A stretch of DNA of 8,915 bases from Actinomycetales bacterium (GTDB taxonomy: Bacteria; Actinomycetota; Actinomycetes; Actinomycetales; JAHECE01), in the NCBI GenBank assembly GCA_024641895.1, contig JAHECE010000104.1:1-8915 (forward strand), read 5' to 3'. Numbering within the stretch: the stretch's first letter is position 1; each line of letters begins with the position of its first letter. The position numbers and the translations under genes were made by a program. Positions 1 to 5,308 of the stretch are shown one piece after another. A model generated the notes under the pieces. It worked only from the letters and a program-made list of their open reading frames with translations. It had not been told where the DNA came from and did no database searches.

Positions 1-1
1 T

Positions 2-367
2 GTCGCGTGTGTGCTGGAGGTCGCGGTCGCCGACCGGCCCTTCCTGCCCTGGATCGGCATCCCCGCCCTGGTGCTCGCGCTGGCCAGTCAGGTGCTGCGG
101 TGGTGGTGCATCGGCACCCTGGGATCCCGGTGGAACACCCGTGTCATCGCCGTGCCCGGCCTGCCCCTCGTGGACAAGGGCCCCTACCGGTGGCTGCGGC
201 ACCCCAACTACGTCGCGGTCGTGGTCGAGGGACTCGCGCTACCGCTCGTGCACACCGCCTGGGTCACCGCGCTGACCTTCACGCTGCTGAACGCCGTTCT
301 CCTGCTCCGCTTCAGGATCCCGGCCGAGGAACGGGCGCTCGCGGAGGCGACAGCGGGCGCGGCGTGA
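2..367 (+). CDS. Isoprenylcysteine carboxyl methyltransferase (ICMT)-family membrane protein, srsB-like, 5' end missing
   Basis: The reading frame is open to the window edge and ends at the TGA at 365-367. A GTG at 11 could start a 118-aa product, but family members are longer, so the gene is probably cut by the window edge. Visible features are a hydrophobic helix (LPWIGIPALVLALASQVL), the family hallmark GPYRWLRHPNY, two more hydrophobic stretches, and the typical RIPAEERAL tail. Family members are integral-membrane, SAM-dependent methyltransferases. In actinobacteria a non-eukaryotic branch (SrsB type) O-methylates alkylresorcinols made by a type III polyketide synthase. The stop codon overlaps the start of the next gene (GTGA), which implies translational coupling with a flavoprotein, as in srsB-srsC. 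The ICMT-like family call is secure. The alkylresorcinol role is inference from gene order, because the synthase itself is not in view. Confidence 0.85.
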   Translation, partial: VACVLEVAVADRPFLPWIGIPALVLALASQVLRWWCIGTLGSRWNTRVIAVPGLPLVDKGPYRWLRHPNYVAVVVEGLALPLVHTAWVTALTFTLLNAVLLLRFRIPAEERALAEATAGAA

Positions 368-1482
368 GCCGCGTCGCGGTGAACCGCGACATCGACGTCC
401 TCGTCGCAGGCGGAGGGCCGGTCGGCCTTGCCGTGGCCATCGAGGCCCGTCTCGCCGGCCTGAGTGCGGTCGTGCTCGAGCCCCGGCCGGGGCCGATCGA
501 CAAGGCCTGCGGCGAGGGACTGATGCCCGGCGCCGTCGCCGCCCTCGACCGCCTCGGCGTGCATCCCACGGGTCACCCGCTGGCCGGGATCGCCTATGTC
601 GACAACGGTCGCCGCGCCGAGCACCGGTTCCGCCGGCGGACGGGACTCGGTGTCCGCCGGACAGTCCTGCACGCGGCTCTGGCGAACCGGGCCGCGGAGC
701 TCGGCGTGGAGGTCGTGCGCGGCAGAGTCAGCGACCTGACGCAGGACGCAGAAGGGGTGTCCGCCGCCGGGCTTCGCGCCTCGTGGCTCTTCGGCTGCGA
801 CGGGCTGCACTCGACGGTCCGTCGTCTCATCGGCGCTGAGCGCGCGACCCGGTCGCGCGGCTCCGCGCCAGCGGTGGTCCGGCGCGACGACGGACCCGGT
901 GGCAGAGTGCGCGCCCGTCGCGCGGACACCGACGGGCGTCGCTACGGCCTCCGGCAGCACCTCCGGCTCCCGCCCTGGGGTGATCTCGTCGAGGTCCACT
1001 GGGGCCGCGAGGTCGAGGCATACGTGACGCCCGTGGCGCCCGACCTGGTGGGGATCGCCCTGCTCGGACCCCGAGGGATGGACGTGGCGGCGCAGCTGGC
1101 AGACCTGCCTGAGCTCGCGCATCGCCTGCGCGCAGCAGTCCCGGACGCGCCCGTCCGGGGCGCCGGTCCGTTGCGCCAGCGAACCTCTCGTCGGGTCGAC
1201 GGGCGGGTCCTGCTCGTCGGAGACGCCTCGGGCTACGTTGATGCCCTCACCGGTGAGGGCATCCGGGTGGGGCTGGCCCAGGCCGAGGCGGCGGTCGCCT
1301 GCGTCCTGGCAGGGCGTCCCGCCGACTACGAGCGGGCGTGGGCGACGTCGACCCGGGACTTCCGGCTGTTGACCGGTGCGCTCGTGGCCGCAGCCACGTC
1401 GCCGGTGCGGCGGGCGATCGTCCCGGTCGCCGCGGCCTTCCCGGCGCTCTACGGCGGGGTGGTCGAGCGCCTCGCGCGCTGA
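364..1482 (+). CDS. FAD-dependent oxidoreductase/monooxygenase (geranylgeranyl-reductase-like flavoprotein, srsC-like)
   Basis: This predicted cytosolic flavoprotein has 372 aa. The GTG at 364 overlaps the preceding TGA (GTGA), and another GTG at 379 is a less likely alternative. The N-terminal dinucleotide-binding fold carries GGGPVG at residues 16-21, with the acidic E39 ending strand 2. KACGEGLMPG follows at about 47-56, typical of the GGR/monooxygenase group. The DG motif GCDGLHSTVRR lies at 144-154, and the FAD ribityl-binding motif GDASGYVDALTGEGI at 286-300. The order and spacing are those of a complete class A-type flavoprotein. In Streptomyces srs-type clusters the corresponding enzyme hydroxylates methylated alkylresorcinols to hydroquinone/quinone lipids, and overlap with an ICMT-type methyltransferase fits that. 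A generic NAD(P)/FAD-dependent oxidoreductase acting on another lipid or isoprenoid substrate remains possible. The long frame continuing upstream of 364 is a shadow of the methyltransferase gene. Confidence 0.88.
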   Translation: MSRVAVNRDIDVLVAGGGPVGLAVAIEARLAGLSAVVLEPRPGPIDKACGEGLMPGAVAALDRLGVHPTGHPLAGIAYVDNGRRAEHRFRRRTGLGVRRTVLHAALANRAAELGVEVVRGRVSDLTQDAEGVSAAGLRASWLFGCDGLHSTVRRLIGAERATRSRGSAPAVVRRDDGPGGRVRARRADTDGRRYGLRQHLRLPPWGDLVEVHWGREVEAYVTPVAPDLVGIALLGPRGMDVAAQLADLPELAHRLRAAVPDAPVRGAGPLRQRTSRRVDGRVLLVGDASGYVDALTGEGIRVGLAQAEAAVACVLAGRPADYERAWATSTRDFRLLTGALVAAATSPVRRAIVPVAAAFPALYGGVVERLAR

Positions 1483-1540
1483 GGCCCGGTGAACCGCAGC
1501 CCGAGCCGCACGGCGGCGGACCTGCGCGGGGTGGCGCGGT

Positions 1541-1577
1541 TTGCGGAGTGCGCGCGGTCCTTGCGGAACGCGCGCGG
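1541..1577. repeat. Two-copy 17-nt direct repeat, 20-nt period, upstream of the GH77 gene
   Basis: TTGCGGAGTGCGCGCGG (1541-1557) and TTGCGGAACGCGCGCGG (1561-1577) differ at two adjacent positions. Their starts are 20 nt apart, about two helical turns. They lie in the leader of the GH77-like gene, 66-102 nt before its ATG, where a promoter and operator would be expected. A regulator binding one DNA face twice is an inference; no regulator gene is adjacent. Chance repetition in GC-rich DNA cannot be excluded. Confidence 0.4.
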
Positions 1578-1590
1578 GTTTTCGCGTTCC
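1565..1590. promoter_or_regulatory. Inverted repeat in the GH77 gene leader
   Basis: GGAACGCG (1565-1572) and CGCGTTCC (1583-1590) are perfect 8-nt inverted arms around a 10-nt centre that includes TTTT. The left arm lies inside the second copy of the direct repeat. It could be an operator dyad or a leader hairpin. It lacks a downstream T-run, so a terminator for the upstream flavoprotein operon is less likely. No convincing -35/-10 pair was found in 1483-1642. Confidence 0.35.
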
Positions 1591-1642
1591 CGCCCGTATC
1601 GAAGGACTCGTCATCGTGTTGTCTCGCTGCCAGGATTGAAAG

Positions 1643-3151
1643 ATGACGTCGCCGTTCGAGGATCGCGTGTTCGGCGTGTTCCTGCACCCGTCGAGCCTCG
1701 CGGGACCCGACGACATCGGGACGTTCGGCAAGGAGGCCTACGACTTCGTCGACTGGCTCGCGCGTTCTGGCGCAGGCATCTGGCAGATCCTGCCGCTGAC
1801 CCCCAACGGGCGGGACGACTCGCCGTACTTCAGCTACTCCGCGTTCGCCTCCAACCCGTGGCTCATCGACGTGCGGGTCTTGCGCCAAGCGTGCCTGCTC
1901 CCCGGGACCGGACTACGCCCGGATGCCGTGGACTTCCGCGTGCCGTACGCCGAGCTCGTCGCGACGAAGCGGCCGCTGCTGCTGGTGGCTGCCGAGACCT
2001 TCCTCTCGAGCCCGCTCCACGAGTGGCGCGACGACTTCTCCAGGTTCCGCGCCCGAGAGGCCTGGCTTGCCGACGCGGCGCACTTCTGCGCGCTCAAGGA
2101 CGTGCACGGGGGTGCGCCCTGGTGGGAGTGGCCCGAGCCGGTGCGCTCACGTGAGCCGCATGCGGTGCGGGCCTCGTACGCCGAGCTCGAGGAGCGGATA
2201 GACGTCTGGGAAGCGCTCTTCTACTTCGCAGACCGGCAGTGGTCCGAGCTCAGGGCCTACGCAGGCTCCCGAGGCATCAAGGTGCTCGGTGAGCTCCCGT
2301 TCCACGTCAACCACGACTCCGCCGACGTCTGGTCGCACCAGGACCAGTTCCGGCTCGACGAGGCCGGCCGCCTCACCGCGCAGTCCGGCGAGCCGCCGGG
2401 TCAGGTCGGTGAGACCGGGCAGCTCACGGGCAGGCCGGTCTACCGCTGGGACGTCATGGCCAAGGACGACTACCGCTGGTGGGTCGAGCGGCTGCGCCGC
2501 GGCGCGGACCTCATGGACGTCGTCCGGATCAATCACTTCCGGGCGATCTCGGCCTCCTGGGAAGTTCCGGCCGGTGCGACGGACTCCGGTGGCGGCCACT
2601 GGGTGCCGGGGCCTGGCCAAGCGCTCTTCGACGTCCTCACCCGGAATTTTCCTGGACTCCCGTTCGTCGTGGAGGACCTCGGCGCGCTTGGTGAGGACGT
2701 CTACCGGCTCCGCGACGACAACAAGCTGCTCGGGATGCGGATCGTTCAGCTCGGCTTCGACGGAACCGACGCCAACCCGCACCTGCCGCACACGTACCCG
2801 ACCTCGTGCATCGCCTCCACGGGCACCAGCGAGGGCCCCACCCTCATCGGGTGGTGGGACCGGCTCGACCCCGCGACACGGGAAGAGGTGGCCCTCTACT
2901 ACCAGTTCTCCCCGACCGGCGACATCGGCGGGATCGTGTGGTCCTTCATCGAGGCAGTCCTCGGGTCCCGGGCCGACGTCGCCCTCATCCCGATGCAGGA
3001 CCTGCTCGTGCTCGGAGACCGAGCCCGGATGAACGACCCTTCGGCAACCTCCGGCAACTGGTCTTGGCGCATGCCGGTCGGTGCGCTCAGCGACGAGCTG
3101 GCCGACTCGTTGCGCACCCTCGGGGCCCGCTACGGGCGTCTTCGCGGCTGA
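1643..3151 (+). CDS. malQ: GH77 4-alpha-glucanotransferase (amylomaltase) homologue with a substituted active site, probable pseudoenzyme
   Basis: This 502-aa protein is close to the ~500 aa of Thermus-type amylomaltases. The ATG at 1643 follows AGGA at 1632-1635. GH77 enzymes transfer alpha-1,4-glucan segments in the cytosol. The scaffold is clearly GH77: FGVFLHPSSLAGPDDIGTFG, WQILPLTP, DDSPYFSYSAFASNPWLIDV, HDSADVW, TGQLTGRPVYRW, YRWWVERLR, VEDLG, LPHTYP. The catalytic residues are not normal. The nucleophile motif RIDHFRG reads RINHFRA (N297 for Thermus D293). The acid/base Glu is kept (E344 in VEDLG). TGTHDNDT reads TGTSEGPT, so the third carboxylate is E397 for D395 and the preceding His is S396. 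The 250s loop DYFS..GQLW reads GQVG..GQLT (residues 253-262), losing the usual aromatics. The frame is intact, so this is not ordinary decay. The likely role is a glucan-binding or scaffold/regulatory protein, or an altered activity. The Thermus alignment is from memory of the family. Confidence 0.9.
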   Translation: MTSPFEDRVFGVFLHPSSLAGPDDIGTFGKEAYDFVDWLARSGAGIWQILPLTPNGRDDSPYFSYSAFASNPWLIDVRVLRQACLLPGTGLRPDAVDFRVPYAELVATKRPLLLVAAETFLSSPLHEWRDDFSRFRAREAWLADAAHFCALKDVHGGAPWWEWPEPVRSREPHAVRASYAELEERIDVWEALFYFADRQWSELRAYAGSRGIKVLGELPFHVNHDSADVWSHQDQFRLDEAGRLTAQSGEPPGQVGETGQLTGRPVYRWDVMAKDDYRWWVERLRRGADLMDVVRINHFRAISASWEVPAGATDSGGGHWVPGPGQALFDVLTRNFPGLPFVVEDLGALGEDVYRLRDDNKLLGMRIVQLGFDGTDANPHLPHTYPTSCIASTGTSEGPTLIGWWDRLDPATREEVALYYQFSPTGDIGGIVWSFIEAVLGSRADVALIPMQDLLVLGDRARMNDPSATSGNWSWRMPVGALSDELADSLRTLGARYGRLRG

Positions 3152-3153
3152 TC

Positions 3154-4092
3154 GTGGGCGTGCCACCTGCGCAAGGGCGTCCTGACCTCGCTCCCGGGGC
3201 AGCGCGCGGCGTCGCCGTGACGGTCGAGGCCGAGCCGGTGGTGGCAGCCGGGGGTGTGGTCCTGGTCGTCGTCCGCACCGTCGCGGCGCGCGACGTCCTC
3301 CTGCAGGGCGGTGTCGTCACTCTCGGCCACATGCTGGCGTACCGCTACCTCGAGGGGTTCTTCGGCGCAACGTACGGCAAGACGGCGAAGAGGGCTGAGG
3401 AGGTCGCCGAGCAGCCGTTGCCCGGTCCCACCCTGCTGCGGGAGGGGGAGTCGGTGGAGCAGCAGGTTCTGCTCGCGGTCCCCCCGCAGGGCCCGGCAAC
3501 CGTGGAAAGTGCCCTCGTGCTCCTGCGATGGATCGTCGCGGCGCGCGTCCGGTACGACGGGACGGAGTACGCGGACGCCGAACCGGTCCCGGTGCTCGTG
3601 GTCGGCGAGGGGCACGGAGCGGGGCTGGGCGCGCCCGAGGCGGTCGCGGGCGGGCGACGGGCCGACGCCGTCACCTTCGAGAACCTCGAGACCAGGCGCA
3701 TCGGCCCCGGCGGGCGGCTACGGGGCGACCTTGCCCTGGTGCCCGCCAGGTCGGGTGACGTCAAGGAGGTTCGCGTCGAGCTGGTCCTGGTCCAGACGGT
3801 GCCGCACGGACCCTGGCTCGTGGACGACCCGGCCCGCAACCCCGAGGCGGTCCCCAACGTCGCCGAGACCGTCGTCGCCCGGCAGGTGCTCGCCGAGGCG
3901 GAGCGCGTTTCGGCGGGGCGGCCGGCTCGGCGCTGGTCGTTCGCGCTCGACGCGCCCGATCCCCTGCCCGCTCCGACCTTGGCGCGAGCCGAGTTCAGCC
4001 TCAGGTGGGTGCTCCGCGCGGTCGTGGAGCGCAGACGTTCCCGATCGACGACGGTGGACGTCGAGGTCCTCGGCGGCACGCGGCGAGGTTAG
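3154..4092 (+). CDS. Arrestin-like tandem-domain protein A (unknown function)
   Basis: This is a predicted soluble protein of 312 aa from the GTG at 3154, two nt after the GH77 stop. GTG codons at 3160 and 3217 are alternatives, and none has a clear Shine-Dalgarno. The 3217 start would remove only a disordered-looking N-terminus. No signal peptide or membrane segment is convincing. It appears to hold two similar beta-rich domains, about residues 22-160 and 170-310. Each ends in a signature Trp strand: RWIVAARVRYDG (W126) and RWVLRAVVERRR (W285). Each is preceded by a proline-rich turn (VPPQGPATVES; DAPDPLPAPTLA), as in arrestin-like and Spo0M-type beta sandwiches. The gene at 4212 is a paralogue of the same length and architecture. 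I do not recognise a named family. The arrestin-like fold is inferred from pattern, and a role as adaptor for the GH77 homologue is speculation from adjacency. Confidence 0.75.
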   Translation: MGVPPAQGRPDLAPGAARGVAVTVEAEPVVAAGGVVLVVVRTVAARDVLLQGGVVTLGHMLAYRYLEGFFGATYGKTAKRAEEVAEQPLPGPTLLREGESVEQQVLLAVPPQGPATVESALVLLRWIVAARVRYDGTEYADAEPVPVLVVGEGHGAGLGAPEAVAGGRRADAVTFENLETRRIGPGGRLRGDLALVPARSGDVKEVRVELVLVQTVPHGPWLVDDPARNPEAVPNVAETVVARQVLAEAERVSAGRPARRWSFALDAPDPLPAPTLARAEFSLRWVLRAVVERRRSRSTTVDVEVLGGTRRG

Positions 4093-4110
4093 CCCGCCCG
4101 CCACCACCGC

Positions 4111-4147
4111 GGACCAGCCCGCCCGCGGCCCTGCGGGCAGTTGGTCC
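4111..4147 (+). terminator. Strong GC-rich hairpin between the two arrestin-like genes
   Basis: Arms GGACCA-GCCCGC (4111-4122) pair with GCGGGC (4133-4138) and TGGTCC (4142-4147). The loop is 10 nt and a 3-nt bulge (4139-4141) lies on the right side. It begins 18 nt after the TAG of the upstream gene. No T-run follows, so it could be an actinobacterial-type terminator or attenuator, or an mRNA-stabilising processing hairpin that sets unequal expression of the two paralogues. A second small hairpin, CGCCGA-TCC-TCGGCG, sits at 4158-4172. Confidence 0.45.
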
Positions 4148-4199
4148 CACGCGCCCTCGCCGATCCTCGGCGATCCTGGGAGCAGGTCGAGCAGCCGTG

Positions 4200-4206
4200 A
4201 GGGGGA
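4200..4206 (+). promoter_or_regulatory. Ribosome binding site fixing the start of arrestin-like protein B
   Basis: AGGGGGA lies 5 nt before the GTG at 4212 and is the best Shine-Dalgarno match in this plus-strand group. It favours GTG 4212 over the in-frame GTG at 4197, and over upstream frame extensions that overlap the preceding gene. Confidence 0.6.
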
Positions 4207-4211
4207 TATCC

Positions 4212-5147
4212 GTGACGGAGCTTCCGCAAAAGGCGGCGGCGGTGGCGCTGGCCGCACCTCGCGCGGTTGTCGAGGGCTCGGTGATCGTGGCACGCGTGCA
4301 GGCCGAGGTACCGACCGGGACGACCGTTCGCGGAGAGGTCGAGCTGCTGCGCACCATCTCGGTCCGCTACCGGGAGCCCCGCGACGGCGGTGGCACCCAC
4401 CTGGCGCTGTCCAGGACGGCGATCGTCGTGGCGCGGCAGGATCTGCCGGCATCATCGCTCGCGGAAGCCTCCGATGACGGCGGCGGCGACGCGGGCTACG
4501 ACGTCGAAGCGCTCTTGGTGGTTCCGGCAGACGGGCCGGCTTCCGCCGACACGACGTTGGTCTCGGTGGACTGGGCGCTGCGTACCCGCCTTGCCGTCGA
4601 CGGTGAGCCGCCGGCTCAGGCGGTCGAGAAGATCCAGGTCCTGACGCTGGCGCATGCCCTGGAACCCGTCGCAGGCGCGCCACCTCGAGCCCAGAGCGCC
4701 GGTCATGCGATCGTCACGATCGACGGCCTGGCCTCGCGCCGCGTCGCTCCCGGCACTCGGCTCAGCGGCAGCCTCGGCGTCCGGCCGCTGCACCCCGGCC
4801 TCATCCGGACGGTTCGCCTCGAGCTCGTGCTACGAGAGCAGGTCCTGCGTGGCCACGCCCCCGGCGTGGGCCACGGGGGACGGCCCGGACGCGCGGCTCC
4901 GGACCCACGCAAGGACGAGGAGTCCGTCGTCGGGAGCGTCGAGCTGGCGGCCGGGGTCGAGGTCACGGACTCGTTGGCGGCACTGACGTTCCCGTTCGAG
5001 CTCGTGGTACCTCCGTCGGTCCCGGCGCCGTCGGTCGCCACGCCGTACTTCGAGCTGAGCTGGGTGCTGCGCGCCGTCGTGAGCCGGGCGCTGCACCGCG
5101 ACGCGGTCACTGAGGTCGACCTCGTGCTGGCCAGCCTGCCGGAGTGA
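4212..5147 (+). CDS. Arrestin-like tandem-domain protein B (paralogue of the gene at 3154)
   Basis: This 311-aa protein starts at a GTG behind AGGGGGA and is predicted cytosolic. It repeats the two-domain plan of its neighbour. Domain 1 (about 10-150) has TVRGEVELLRTISVRYRE, then YDVEALLVVPADGPASADT, then the Trp strand VDWALRTRLAVDG (W121). Domain 2 (about 165-311) has SGSLGVRPLHPGLIRTVRLELVLRE, LTFPFELVVPPSVPAPS and LSWVLRAVVSRALHRDA (W284). The pattern of beta strands, then FPFELxxPxxxPxPS, then a W-x-L-x-A strand is what arrestin-like and Spo0M-like folds show. Spacing between the two signature Trp residues is 163 here and 159 in the paralogue, so gene duplication is well supported. A Gly/Arg/Pro/Asp-rich loop lies at about residues 215-240. 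Partners are unknown. Arrestin folds generally act as adaptors, so a complex with the GH77 homologue is a hypothesis only. Confidence 0.78.
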   Translation: MTELPQKAAAVALAAPRAVVEGSVIVARVQAEVPTGTTVRGEVELLRTISVRYREPRDGGGTHLALSRTAIVVARQDLPASSLAEASDDGGGDAGYDVEALLVVPADGPASADTTLVSVDWALRTRLAVDGEPPAQAVEKIQVLTLAHALEPVAGAPPRAQSAGHAIVTIDGLASRRVAPGTRLSGSLGVRPLHPGLIRTVRLELVLREQVLRGHAPGVGHGGRPGRAAPDPRKDEESVVGSVELAAGVEVTDSLAALTFPFELVVPPSVPAPSVATPYFELSWVLRAVVSRALHRDAVTEVDLVLASLPE

Positions 5148-5283
5148 GGGGCTGGCAGCGCGGGCTGTCCGAGGTGGCGAGCTGACCTGGCGTCGCCGAG
5201 CGTCCGCTGCTCGACGGGTACCCGGAGCGCCGGCGGTGCTCGCGTTGCACCACCGGCTGCTCCAGGTCCGCCACGTCGGCGTG

Positions 5284-5296
5284 GGGGCGCCGCCCC
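5284..5296. terminator. Small GC hairpin in the convergent gap, possible terminator
   Basis: GGGGC (5284-5288) and GCCCC (5292-5296) enclose a 3-nt loop, 12-25 nt beyond the minus-strand reductase stop. There is no T-run and the stem is short. I see nothing else supportable in the rest of the 161-bp gap (5148-5308) between the converging genes: no RNA gene and no ORF with a recognisable product. Confidence 0.25.
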
Positions 5297-5308
5297 TGCA
5301 GGCCTAGC

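Noticed and set aside
208..1731. Minus-strand open frame of 507 aa opposite the flavoprotein gene
   Set aside because: It is a GC-rich antisense shadow. Its product is low-complexity Arg/Pro/Gly-rich with no recognisable motif, while the opposite strand carries clear FAD motifs.
1489..2154. Plus-strand frame of 221 aa starting in the leader and entering the GH77 gene
   Set aside because: It is out of frame with the GH77 homologue and Arg/Ala-rich without motifs. The GH77 start at 1643 is well supported.
2806..3153. Upstream extension of the first arrestin-like gene inside the GH77 gene
   Set aside because: The extension is His/Pro/Arg-rich and out of frame with the GH77 C-terminus. The coding signal begins only after 3154.
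4005..4211. Upstream extension of the second arrestin-like gene
   Set aside because: It overlaps the first paralogue and translates the hairpin spacer. GTG 4212 has a good ribosome binding site and gives a length matching its paralogue.
5240..5307. Short frame in the convergent gap (LHHRLLQVRHVGVGAPPLQA) as a possible gene remnant
   Set aside because: Only about 20-30 residues with no start-site support and no family recognised. It is indistinguishable from chance in high-GC DNA.
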